A DNA stretch of 64,000 bases from Ilyonectria destructans (taxonomy: Eukaryota; Ascomycota; Sordariomycetes; Hypocreales; Nectriaceae): assembly GCA_020740775.1 (NCBI GenBank), contig JAHEWK010000012.1, positions 1,674,001 through 1,738,000 of the forward strand, in the 5' to 3' direction. Below are positions 35,683 to 46,829 of this stretch, in pieces (within the stretch, counting starts at the first letter, position 1; each line of letters starts with the position of its first letter). The notes beneath the pieces were generated by a model. It did no database searches. It was not told the DNA's origin and saw nothing but the letters and a program-made list of their open reading frames with translations. A program made the translations under genes and the position numbers.

Positions 35683-36179
35683 GATGGCTGTGATGATGGG
35701 GGTGGATGAGGGAGAGTAACAAGAGGGCGGGGGAATATAGTATTCTTATACTTTCCGAAAGCACAAATGGATCATACGATTCTGTTGAATTTGACTACTG
35801 GGGGATATATGAAAATGGTCCAGCTCTCCATCTCGAGGCCATTGAGTACGATGCAATTACATAACACGGATCTCTCCAAGTTGACCCGTCCCATAATGTA
35901 CCGTGATGAAACAGGTTTAGTGCATGAATTATCTTATTTTTATTCTTTTGCATTTCACTTGGTAATTTCACTTGTTGGGTTCAAGATCAGGCGTATAGCG
36001 CTTCTCATATTCAGCTTCCCAACTCTCAAAAACTACATACAGCTTTGGCCACTTTCCTAGAGAAGACAACGGCGTCAAACATTCCCAAGCACCTTGCCCC
36101 TCATATCACATGGTGGCCTACAGCTTTCTCACGTTAGAAACGCCTTCGGAATTGGGGACCTATGCGGATTGCTACCTGT
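35683..36179. other. Intergenic, no gene seen
   Basis: The AsaB-like promoter side, then the 3' side of the small frame at 36180. Confidence 0.5.
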
Positions 36180-36380
36180 TTAGGCAGAGACACTGATATC
36201 ACAGGCAGCGAGAGGATTGACAGTGACATCAATGACATCGCCTGTGGGATTTTCGACCGTCTTGGTCCCAACGACGGCCTGCCAGGGCTGGGTGCGTTGA
36301 TCCGACTTGGACGTGGCATCGACTTGAGCGGCCCAGTTGGCATTGGGGCCTTCGGGCTTCTGGTTGTTTGCAGCAGGCAT
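36180..36380 (-). CDS. Small 66-aa protein, unknown function
   Basis: A single ATG-to-stop frame with strong C/G third-position bias unlike the surrounding noncoding DNA. It begins MPAANNQKPEGPNANWAAQV and ends PLAACDISVSA. It has no signal peptide or transmembrane segment and contains one Cys. It lies alone between the AsaB-like gene and the secreted hydrolase. No homologous family was recognised. It could be an isolated exon, but no plausible partner exon was found. Confidence 0.5.
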   Translation of the reverse strand: MPAANNQKPEGPNANWAAQVDATSKSDQRTQPWQAVVGTKTVENPTGDVIDVTVNPLAACDISVSA

Positions 36381-37326
36381 TCTGGGTTGATCTTTTGGTG
36401 GAGATGAAAGTATTGTGTCAGAACTGGTTGTTGGTGGGATTGAATTGGTATCGGAACTGGTTGATCTGAGGGAGATACATTCCCTTTTGTAGATGGGGGA
36501 ACGAAACGGGCGCGTTTGAATTCCTGGCAGTCTCTGCTACTACATCATGCCTACTCTCTGGGCATTCGATGCACACTCAAATGCATCTTCCCAAGCCATG
36601 ACAAGCCGACGTGAATCTCGACAGACGCTCGATGCATCCCCGTCAAGGATGGCAGAGCCTCATTGTTCATTCTGGATGGCGGCAGAGATAAGCAGGCGCC
36701 GGTCTTGGTGGTGGCGTGCGATTGATCACGCGAGAGCCACCCAGCGTATCAGCGAAAGGCCAGGACGCCGTGAGACACTGTAGCACTCGATATGTCCAAT
36801 TACACAGCGGCCAGAAAGACCCGAGGCCGCCCGTTAATGCTTCCGGGCGGGGAGCCGGAAGAAGCAGGCCGAAAATCAAGACAGGCTACATGCAGCTGCA
36901 GGCTTACGTGGCAGTTGAAACAGCATCCTCATCACTCATGGCGTTACCCCGCTCTTGCAATTGTTGCACAGTGAATGTATCGGTACTCCGTACGTGGTGG
37001 TGCGTACAACCTACAAGTGGTGTGAGGAGAGCCGCACCCATCCGGCAATCCGAGCCTCATCAGGGTTCGGAGTATATCCCCGTGCCACGCCGAGCCTCTT
37101 GTCCACGCTCTACCTGCCACGCTCTACCTGCCACGCTCACCGGTGAATGCGACTCTGCTGATACAGTTCGACTCGACATACGTTTGTACGCGGCTGCAGT
37201 GCCATGACAAGACTAGCTCGGTTGAGCTCGCTGCAAAGACCACAATAGGCGGCTGATTGGCAAACACAGCAAAGCTCAGGCCCCATTTCTTACTGCAGGG
37301 AGCATCGCTTCCCCCTGTTCTCCCAC
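36381..37326. other. Intergenic upstream of secreted hydrolase
   Basis: No gene recognised. Contains a short tandem repeat (listed separately). Confidence 0.5.
37103..37138. repeat. Tandem repeat, 14-bp unit x 2.6
   Basis: The unit CCACGCTCTACCTG is repeated exactly at 37103-37116 and 37117-37130, with a partial third copy to 37138. It is about 190 bp upstream of the secreted hydrolase start. Confidence 0.8.
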
Positions 37327-39161
37327 ATGTGGTTGAGCGCCTCGGTTCTTGGGCTGCTCCTCGTTATAGCCCATGCCCAAGACTCCTTCCCCCAGCAAAA
37401 GCTGTCGTCGCCTTCTCAAGCTTCGGAGCTTGACGAGACCATGAACCTCTGCGGCCTCCTACGTCCTGGTCATTCGAGACCACCCAAGTCGATGTAAGCC
37501 GCCAGCGCCGCCGTGTCATGTCGTCACGCTGATCCAACAGGCCACCTACCAGCAAGTTCCGGCCAGAGCTGCTGGATGCCCTCAAAGCGACCAGAGGCAA
37601 GATCCGGGAGATATCGAAAATATCGGGCGTTGCCGGCCTTTCCATCGCCGTCATTGACCAAGGCGAGACCATCTTCCAGGACAACGTTGGCTACCGAGAC
37701 GTGGCCAAGAAAGAGCCCGTGACCTCGGATACCATTTTTCACCTCGCTTCGCTGACCAAGAGCTTCACGGGGGCTTGTATAAATCGGCTGAGGGCCGAAG
37801 GAATACTGGAGCTTGATGACCTGGTCCAGAAGCACCTTCCAGCTGCCAAAAGTCGTGATCCCGTCGTTGCCGCGTCGTTGACAATTGCGGATCTCCTTGG
37901 CCATCGCACAGGACTTCAAAAAGCCGACAACATGTGGCTAGGCTCTGACGGCGAACTGGTGTTAAACCTAAACCAAACAACGGCAGCTTTCAACCAACTC
38001 CGATCCCGAGCAAGTCTACGGTCTCGGTTCCAGTACAACAACATTTGCTACGCCCTCCTGGGAGAGGTTATCGCCAAGCTGACCACGCAACCCTATCACA
38101 AGTATGTGAAGCAGAGAATTCTGGACCCTCTTGGCATGAATCGGACCGTTGTTACGAAGGACGGCGGCTTACCCAACGATACATCTCTGGCCTACAGTAC
38201 TCTGGACAATGGCGAGCCTTACAATGTTCCTCTCCCGGGTAGCAGTGCAAGTGTGGCCATGGGCTCCGCAGGTGGGCTGCTGAGCACAACCAACGACTTG
38301 GCCATATACTACAAAGCTTTGATGAGATCATGGCATGGGCAGGCGCAGACGCAAGTGGAGGGTTGTGGGCTCCAAGACGAAAAGGCCGTATTCAATGATG
38401 TCGCATGGCTTTTCGCGCCACTCCAAATTATGGAAACTCCAACACTTCGAGAGAAAAGCTACGCTGCTGGGTGGGCCAGAAGTCAGTTGCCCACCACCGT
38501 CGGCGACATTGGAGTCAATCAAGGGCTTGTGGAGAAGATGCCCTTGCTAGCAGATGGCATCGACTCTCGTTTGGCACTGTGGCACCAAGGCAGCCTCGTC
38601 GGCGCAACGTCCTTCGTCATGATGCTACCTGAGACCGAATCCGCAGTGGTGGTTCTCACCAATACCATGGCTTTCAACGATGCTGCCGACTGGATTGGTC
38701 AGCTCTTGGTCGAAACACTACTGAACAGCCCCGCCCGTAACGACTACGTGAACCTGGCTTCTGTGAGTGCAGATCGCGCACTTAAGAAGTATGCAGACCT
38801 CAGTCAGAAAATAGAAGCCGGGAGAGAGTCGGGAGGATCTGATAGGGCCTTGGGTGACTATGTTGGGTCATATGTCGGCTTTGGGGGAATCTTCAGCATC
38901 AAAGTGGTGCAGGATGAGAATGGGCTCAACATCTACTTCCAAGGGCGCGAATCGCAGAAATACCAACTGCAGCACCATCACCATGACACCTTCACCTGGT
39001 TCTCTTCATGGAATGAACAGATCAAGAGAGGACGATTTATCGTCTTCCAACCGGACTTTTACTCCATTCGCTTCATAGCTGAGAAAGGGAAAGGGATTAC
39101 CGCTCTGAACTGGGTTCACGATTCAGCTATGCCTGGGGGTGATGACTTTGTTAAGCAATGA
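37327..39161 (+). CDS. Secreted class-C beta-lactamase-like serine hydrolase
   Basis: A 595-aa serine hydrolase/transesterase of the AmpC/LovD fold. Exon 1 (37327-37493) encodes a signal peptide (MWLSASVLGLLLVIAHAQ). A 47-nt intron joins it in phase 2 to exon 2 (37541-39161). The catalytic S-x-x-K is SLTK at 126-129 and the second motif is Y-N-N at 221-223 (FQYNNICYALLGEVIAKL). Further family features are LLGHRTGL, RILDPLGMNRT, AGGLLSTTNDLA and LWHQGSLVGATSFVMMLPE, with the H-x-G in place of KTG. The C-terminal 130 residues form a small beta domain as in fungal beta-lactamase-domain proteins. Many such proteins are esterases, peptidases or acyltransferases rather than true lactamases. The secreted form argues for a role outside the cell. 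Confidence 0.88.
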
Positions 39162-39611
39162 TATTACAAAGAGCTAATAGAATGCAAAAATCAGGCTTTA
39201 TAATAGGAAGGCTGGTCTAGAATCCACGAGAGTCCAGAAGTGATTTAACTCATCGAAGGCAAGAGTAAAGCCTTCTTACAAGTAATGGGTGTATTATTCA
39301 CTACCCCCGAGGCCAATCTTATCGCTGTATTGGTATGTCCTATCCAATGGGACGGCATGGATACTGGGCTTTTAATGTCAAAAGAAAGGCCAAGAAGATT
39401 CAATATGTATTGTTTTACTTTAATACGTTATGTGAGAATATAATATCACCACACCTGCGATTTCCGTTCCCGCAAAGGAGTTTGTAGAGCTTAACTTCAG
39501 AGACGGCTTTGGCTAATGTGTGATTGTACCAGAAGGGAAGAAGAGATATTATAATGTGCTTGTTTGCAAAGTTGGAATATCGGGCCGATATTAAAGAATA
39601 GAGAATTGAGA
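39162..39611. other. Intergenic, AT-rich; no gene seen
   Basis: The 3' flank of the serine hydrolase. No supported frame. Confidence 0.5.
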
Positions 39612-39812
39612 CCAAGCGTGGATACGCGAGTTGTTGGATTGTGACGCTGAATTACGAAACCTCTGAGACATCGGTATCCTGACTTTAGTCAGGCGTGTCA
39701 GAAAACCCCTCTCTGACCGCCCCGGTCGATCCGGGCCTAACGAAGGAATCAACATCATCATCATCAATTTGAACACCATTGCGTTGATCAATTTGACCGT
39801 AACGGATCCAAC
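39612..39812 (-). repeat. Dispersed repeat copy B
   Basis: In reverse complement this matches 1066-1262: GTTGGATCCGTTACGG, AAATTGATCAACGCAATGGT, GATGATGATGATGTTGAT, CTCAGAGGTTTCGTAATTCA and CAATCCAAC follow in the same order as in copy A. It is noncoding, probably a solo LTR or MITE-like copy in the opposite orientation. Copy B looks less decayed. Confidence 0.6.
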
Positions 39813-40199
39813 ACGAGTATAATAACTCCTAGTTTTCGTACGTATATTCCTTTCCGGTGAAAGTCTTCGCTTTTGGTCGCCCATGCGACCCTGCTCGCGC
39901 TGGTCCCACCCAACCGGACCGCTTTAATTGTCTAGCGCATCATCCAGTTGCCTTAGCGTCCATATTCGTTTCTCCACTTGATCGGAAGTGCTTCGGTGAC
40001 CAGTTGGGTGGCGTGGTTCGTAACTGGGACGTTGCTCAATACGAGAACACTTGGAGAGCGTAGCTTGTAAATCGGGATTTGACGGAAGTCCGAACGGTTT
40101 GGCAGACATAAAAGCACGTCGTTTGCGTCCTGTGAACACTAAAGCACCTTCTCAAGAATCGACTTTTCAATTAACTATTTTTTGCATCCCATTTCCACC

Positions 40200-41241
40200 A
40201 TGGTAATTGTTGCAATTGCCGGAGGGACCGGCGTAATGGGCAAGACCCTGGTCGATGTCTTGGCTGGCCAGATGAAGCATCAAGGGTTAGTCCTTAGCCG
40301 AAAGGTAATGAAAGAAATCAGAGAAGCAATGTGTAACAGAGAATTTCCTAATGGTGACCTAGGAGCCGACAACCAGCGATCTACCACTGCCTCACTTCGT
40401 GGTGGACTACACTAGTGTGGCCGCCCTCACCGCGTTTCTTGAGGAGCACCGAGTACACACAGTCATCAGCGCCTTTGGAATCAATGCAACTTCTCTCGCC
40501 GTCTCTCAAATGAATCTCATCAAGGCGGCGCAGGCCTCGTCAGTCACCAAGCGTTTCATCCCGAGTTCGTTTGCCACTGCCTACCCAAAAGAGTACGTAC
40601 GATCCCTGCAAATTCACAAGTCTCCATTATCAAGAATTTACAACTGCATTAGTGGTCCAAGCATACTTCCTCCGCTGCAATCATACTTTGACTCTCTGGA
40701 CGCATTGGAAAAGACTAGTCTGGAGTGGGCTGTTGTTCATAATGGCACATTTCTCGATTACTATGCTCCATCCACTCTAAAGTCGCATTACAACCATGGA
40801 ACTGTGGTCCTGGACATCCCAAATGCTGCGGCAGGCATCCCCGGGACAGGCGACGAGCCGATGACTTTTACGTACACTTTTGATGTCGCTCGTTTTACTA
40901 TTGCGGCTCTGGATCTGCCCTCCTGGCCGCGAGAGCTGCGCATTGTTGGTGATACGTTGACCTACAACGAGTTGACCAAGCTAGCAGAGGTGGCTCGGGG
41001 CGTCAAGTTCGATATCAAGTACGATGACCTGGAGAAATTGAGAAGATTCGAAATCACAGAACTTCCTGGGCATTCTGATGATTACAAGAAGTTCCCAAAA
41101 GAGGTTCTCCTGCCATTTTTGTCAATTTTCCAACGTTGGATGGCGGAAGGCCTTGGGTCCATCCCTAGAGAGGGATCTTTGAACGAAATGTTTCCAGAAA
41201 TTGAACCATTGACGGCTGTTGATTTGATGGACATGTACTGA
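40200..41241 (+). CDS. NmrA-like NAD(P)-binding protein (isoflavone-reductase type)
   Basis: An atypical SDR of 307 aa from exons 40200-40304, 40363-40592 and 40653-41241. The nucleotide-binding motif is AIAGGTGVMGKTLVDVL at the N-terminus. RVHTVISAFGIN and KRFIPSSFATAYPKE are the conserved central part, and VVHNGTFLDYY and a C-terminal substrate region follow. The second intron (40593-40652, GTACGT...CATTAG) is exactly 60 nt and has no stop, so an unspliced message would still be read through with 20 extra residues. Removing it gives the family's spacing between AYPKE and the helix that follows. NmrA-like proteins act as redox enzymes or as NAD(P) sensors; which applies here is unknown. Confidence 0.85.
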
Positions 41242-41391
41242 AAGACGTCATAGATCGATTCGCACCTTTTAATTGAAACGAAACCATGTTCTCTCCTGCA
41301 TTACACATTCATACTGGATGCGCATCTACTGTCAGCAAAGCAGCAGCTTCCCGAGATGAGCGACCGTATTTAACCTGCTACCGTCCATGCT

Positions 41392-44300
41392 TCACTCCCA
41401 GTGGAGATCTTTGTGCCCCAATTGCTCTGCCAACTGGTTTGGTGTCAGCCCAGAATTATTCCGGACACTCAGATCGCCCGTTCTTGATTGGAGAAGTATG
41501 TCGATCATCTCCTGGTCGCCTGCCACTGCAGCAAGATGGAGAACACTCCATCCGTCCTCATCTTGCTTATTGACGTCGGCACCCGCAGTCATCATTACAT
41601 GAACTAACTCGTGATGCCTCTTGCGTACCGCCCGTTGGAGAGGAGTCTGGTTTTCATTGGAACCCTCAATGTCCGGGCTACAGCCCCTCTCCAACAACAT
41701 CCGAGCATAGGGAACGCGGTCTTGAGGAGAAAGCGACCCTTCGGAAGCAATGATGTGAAGTGCTGACAGACCCTCTTCGTCCTGAATAGCTGTGTTCGTC
41801 ATCCACTCAATCAACCGCTTTGTCACCTTGTGGTGATGTGTCGAACCTTCAACCAGCTCAGTGATTGCCCAGTGAAGTGCCGTCTTCTCACTTTCGTCCA
41901 CCGCCATCGGATCCGCGCCCATTTCCAGTAGAAAGCGAACAAATTTGTCATTTCCACGAAAACTCGCAAGGTGCAGCGCCGTCATGCCGCCCTTGTTCTT
42001 CACATTGATCTTCACACCTTTCTCCAAGAGCACCCAAGCAATCGGAACGTCATCCTCCTCCGCCGCAATGTGCAAGGCTGTCAATCCTCTTTTGGTCTGC
42101 GCATTCACATCCGCGCCATTTTCCAGCAGAAGCCATAAGAAGCTTGCATCTCTCACGAGGCTCCTCTTTACCGCTGCATGTAATGGTGACCATCCGTCGT
42201 GGTCTGGTAGATTCAAGTCGATATTTCTGCCAGCTTTCACGAGAAGCCATACCAGCTTCCCATACCCGTATTCCATGGCACATCTTAGTGCTGATTTGCC
42301 CTCATCGGTAGTGACATTCAGGTTGGCTCCCTTTTTGATCAGTAGACGTACTACCGATATATGGCCTTGAGTAGCAGCCCAGCACAGAACAGACCAGTAG
42401 TGGCCTTCGGTGGCCTGTACTTGGCAGTTGGCTCCTTGTTCAATCAGATATTCCACAATTAGAGGGTGTTCTCGCAATGCGGCGTCTCGTAATGCGGCCC
42501 AACCTTGTTCATCCCGAATGTCCAAGTCAGCACCATGTTCGACGAGAAGTCGGACCATCGATCCCATTCCATGATGCGCGGCTGTTCTGAGGGGTGTATA
42601 GTTCTGAAAGTCTAAGGCATTGAGATTAATCTGCTTTGCTTTCACAAGGATCTCCGCTAAATTCACTTTGCCGCAAGCTGCTGCCCGGTGCAAAACAGTT
42701 CGTCCATTCTTGTCTGTAGCGTTGATGTCTGCTCCTTTCTGAATTAAGGCTTTTAGAATATCGGCACGGTTGTAGTCAATAGCCCAATGCATGGCAGTTT
42801 CTCCGTGTTGTGTTTTCGCATTAATACCATTGGGTTTAGAAAGTAGCAGGTTCACACTTGACGCAGCGTTGCAATATGTTGCCAAGTGTAGGCCTGTCAC
42901 GCGCTTCTGAGACGACATTCGGCTGTCACTCATAGCCTGCACGGCAGAAGAGACCTTGGAAGCGCATTCGAGGAATTTCAAGGCGAGATGATCAAGATTG
43001 CCGACGGGTGTTTCCGCAAGGTGAATGTGCCAGTTATCAGCTGCATAGTTGAGAAAGGGATACTGTGCCCTGCGATGTTGCAGCTCGTCTGCTGACAGAA
43101 TCTGAGAGAATTCGGCAAACGAGAGGTAAATCAAGCATTTCTCTGCCAGGCTTGACGAGACTTTGTGGAAAACTTGGTCCTTGTCCATGTGGTCTTGGAA
43201 GTACTTTTGTGCAGTATGGTGTACTAATCGCACAATGGAAGTCTCAGTATCTACAATGACAATGCCAGCGCAAGTAGATGTCAAGTAGCCATCAGATAAA
43301 ATGTCACCGTGGATGTCCTCCAGCTTCCTGGATCCATTTTGTATCGCAAAAGCATGAGATAGTTCGTGGACTGTCAGCGGCCGTGCAGCATACAATATGT
43401 AGGACAGGAGATCCATGGCGAGCTCTCTCTTGCGGGCCTCTTGAGCCTTAATTCGGGTCAGCGCCGCTTCGTATATCTTGTCGGTGGTTTTCGGCAGGTT
43501 GTTCAATTTGTGCTGTAGGCCATTCGTGGTAATTTCCCGGACCAGCTCCTCCATGTGGAGGTGTGCCAGAAGAAACCTGCTCAATGATACTCACGTTAGT
43601 ATTTATCTGTGTTAAAGGGCCTCAAGACTCACATCCCCTGGGCACTCTTGGTGACAGTCTCAATGATCCTCGAAGAACACTCCTCCTGGTTCATTTCAAC
43701 CACTTTCCTAAATGATCCACAGGTGTTGATCCGGCTGTTGATGTATAGCTTAAGATCGTCCTTCCGCGCTGAAATCTGCAACTCCGCACTCGGGTTTACT
43801 TGAGCTCCAATGGTAGTGTCAGTTCTGGAAAAGAACATAACATTCACTATAGTGGGTAGCTGACAAATAGCATCCACAAACTCGTCTCTAGTGTTCACCC
43901 CAGGGTAGTTCGGGCATTCATCCAAAGCGTCGATAACGATGAAGACCCTGTTGAAATTTCCGAATTCTTGTATAAGGAGCTCCAGGAAGTCTTGGGAGTC
44001 AGGCATCGTTTTCTGCGTCGTGTATTCCTCGTGCATTCTTAAGATTCTGTCCGGGAGGTGCTCTTGACGAGCCGCTATGACTTGCGCTAGCATATTTGCG
44101 AACAATCTAGTCAACAAACTAGAGGTATGCTGGTGCTCGACATCCTGGTAGTCGAAGTACACGTAAATGCATAGCGAACCGTCTCCATTCGCAACACATT
44201 CTTGTCTAAGCTGTTCAATCACGATTGATCTAGAGGTGGTTAATACAGCAGGAGAAACGGTATGAAAGTGCGGAAAGATATCCATTAATGAACTGGGTGA

Positions 44301-44920
44301 CGTACGCAAGAATGGTTTTGCCTGCGCCAGCTAGATATTTGTGAGTAATTTTTCCTTGGCGTTCTTCGGAAAACACTCACGGATTCCATGACACCACAGT
44401 CTGGGCAATAATCCTTGCTTCCACCCAATGAACTCTTCACTTTTGAAAATCCAGGTTCCAGTACCAGAAGCTTTGCTTGCTACTTGCCTGTAGTCTTTAT
44501 GTCTTTGGGAGAAAGGGAGTGATGCAAATATATTTAACCACTCGAGGATTTCGGACCTCTCATTGACTGCAATGATCAATATAATGTACGTGTATGGCTC
44601 GTTAGATAACATACCAGAAGATCTAATCTCTAGATTGTAAAGTTAGTTATCTTAAAAGATTGCACAGAAATTACTGGTGCTTATACAACCTAGAAATAGA
44701 ACGACGTACCGTACTTGAGCTCGCCGATAGTAACCTCATTGGCGACGACAGATTGACTAGGATCTCGAACGTGAACTTGACCACTGCTAGTGGGGTACGG
44801 AACTGAAACACACTGCTGCTTTCGGTTAATTTGTATCACCCTTTGAGAAAGATTCGTTATTAGGGAGTGAAAATGACAATGGATTCATACCTGTACAGAC
44901 TTGACTGCCTCCGCTCCCAT
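41392..44920 (-). CDS. NLR: NACHT-ankyrin protein with short N-terminal motif
   Basis: A STAND ATPase of 1048 aa from seven exons: 44920-44891, 44818-44710, 44629-44615, 44566-44381, 44330-44306, 44229-43633, 43576-41392. All phases close. It lacks a large effector domain; instead the first 46 residues hold two similar segments, KSVQQQCVSV (7-16) and QSVVANEVTIGEL (32-44), 25 residues apart. Then comes the usual pre-NACHT linker (SEILEWLNIFASLPFSQRHK, TGTWIFKSEEFIGWKQG). The NACHT domain has the P-loop GIPGAGKT (112-119) and Walker B VFIVIDALDE (about 216-225). A winged-helix-like spacer leads to about fourteen ankyrin repeats from about residue 545 to the end. By analogy with fungal NLRs, ligand sensing by the repeats would drive oligomerisation and signalling by the N-terminus. 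No stop or frame break was seen. Confidence 0.87.
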
Positions 44921-45505
44921 TATCGTAGTCCGTATGCGCCAAGGCCGAGAGATATTTGGGACAGAAAGGTACACAGTTGAACAACTAAATCATTTATTTA
45001 GTATTGAGTAGAACTTGAAAGCGCGTGAGCATAACGTGCTGTTGCATGCCTTAGAAAGGAGAACACGTGCAGCGAGGTATTAAATCGACGTTTGGATCAG
45101 CGGATCAACCTGTCGCACAACCTTTATACAGACAATTACCAAGTAGGACTAGCGGCTATTGACACTTCAGCTACTTCCTTCGGCGAACCACTGGATTTTG
45201 GCAGCCTGGAGAGGCTTGTCATTTCAACGCGGGCATGAGTGACTATTGACGCACGATGCATGCACCACGCCTCAACAATATGCATTTTTTTCAGGCTCCC
45301 ACCACCAAGACTGGGCGCCGTCAGCCCATCTGCATGCAAATGGCGTAATAGTGCATTATTCTCTCACGCTAACTTCAGCGGCCGGTGATAAGAGTCGGCC
45401 TCCATAATTGGGGGCCACGCAGCTCTCCCGTAGCACGCGAATGCTTGTACCGTGATAGCTTGACTAAACATCCAGCACGGCGCTCGTCAGAAAAACCATA
45501 GCATT
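44921..45505. other. Intergenic between NLR and hydrolase
   Basis: Should hold the NLR promoter. No gene seen. Confidence 0.5.
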
Positions 45506-46829
45506 CTACCTAAATATGAGGTCTCCATGAATTGTTTGACAACCATTGACTATACTAGACTGCACAACATCACCACATATTGTTATGCCACCTAACTCTT
45601 CCTTTGTCCCTGTCTGTTCTGAGGGGCCACTCGCAGACTTGGAATCTGCATGGTTGTTACTCAACTGTTGACGGGAGCGAATGTCCTTCACCCACCTCAA
45701 CAGTTCTCCGACAACACTGATAAATCCCGGGTCATTCTCTGTTGAAAATTTCACCATATCCATGTGGTTGCGATGAATTCCGATGGATGGGTATGAAGGT
45801 AGGATGGCTGAAGATTTTGGTACGATCTGTAGTAATGTTTAGCCATGTGTAAACGCCCCCAGAAGTTACACATAAGAAATAGAAGTCGCTCAACCTCTTA
45901 TTCACTGAGAAACAAACAAGAAATTATGCATACCTCACCAAAACGGGGGACAGGAAGTTCCTCATAAAAGCACGTTATCGAGATTTCGCGACGCCCTTCA
46001 CTCAGTTGTGACCGTAGCAAAGAATGGAAGTCGTTTTGTGTTCGAGCTAGCAATTCTGAATCTCTGCGGAGGATCTGAACAATTCGAGGATTTGCTTGCC
46101 GAACATGAGCTGTCCATCGCGCCAATCGATCCACTGCATCAGCTGAGTCGACCCCAGAGTGAGGTGTCCCAATAAAAGCGATAGCCCATGTGCAGCGCAG
46201 AATGTCTCTCAAGTGATTCTCAGCGCTTGCTCTTGATGCTACCAGGGCCTGTGCAGTAAAATTAGCCCTCATTTCAAAGATTCAACGAGTCGAGGATTGG
46301 ACACCTACTTCTTGACAAACGAGGCCACCAAGGCTATGGGCAACGAAGATGAGAGGACGGTACATCTGTGGAATATTAACGTAAATTCCATGGCAAAAGA
46401 TGCAACTTCAAGGTCTTCACTTGCACTCTTTTCAGCGTCCCTGCATGTCGCGAGAGCTGAGAGCAGGCTTCTTGCATGGTCGCCGATTCCGTTATTGGAC
46501 ACCAGGGAGTCGGCTTTAACAACGTGTGCGTCATATCCGTAGAGCATTATCCGAGCCTCTGGTAGTTTGGGAGCCAGAAGTTCCTTTGGCCAAGGCCCAG
46601 CTCCATTTTTGGCCGACCATGTGCGGTCTCTGTGGCCCGATAAGCCGTGGATGAAGACGATACTAGAGAGGCCATGATCAGTGGCGATTTGTAACCGTAG
46701 CCTTAGACGGACCTACTCGACGATCGGACTAGACGGCTCGTACAACGTGTTCAGGCCGTACCTATCGGAGTCGGAATCGCCAGCCACCCCACTGGATGAT
46801 ACTTTTCTTCGAGTACTCCATAACTTCAT
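45506..46829 (-). CDS. SesB-like alpha/beta-hydrolase with C-terminal amyloid-like motif
   Basis: A 351-aa serine hydrolase of the type found at NLR N-termini and as stand-alone NLR partners. Exons: 46829-46762, 46701-46407, 46365-46309, 46248-45934, 45826-45506. Features: oxyanion region SSIVFIHGLSGHRDRTW, then LPEARIMLYGYDA, nucleophile elbow HSLGGL with Ser132, AIAFIGTPHSG and a late His in HRNHMDM (His266). The last 28 residues form two similar strands, ITICGDVV and QTIHGDLI, 16 residues apart. Two joins are weak. Intron 1 is 60 nt and its removal is needed to skip a TAG in a frame that otherwise reads YGLNTLYEPSS. Intron 2 is only 41 nt. The gene could carry a nonsense change if intron 1 is not real. 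It lies between the NLR and the 141-aa protein on the same strand. Confidence 0.75.

Noticed and set aside
33696..41241. Full secondary-metabolite gene cluster
   Set aside because: No polyketide synthase, peptide synthetase, terpene cyclase or DMATS is present; only tailoring-type enzymes, so it is reported as a loose group.
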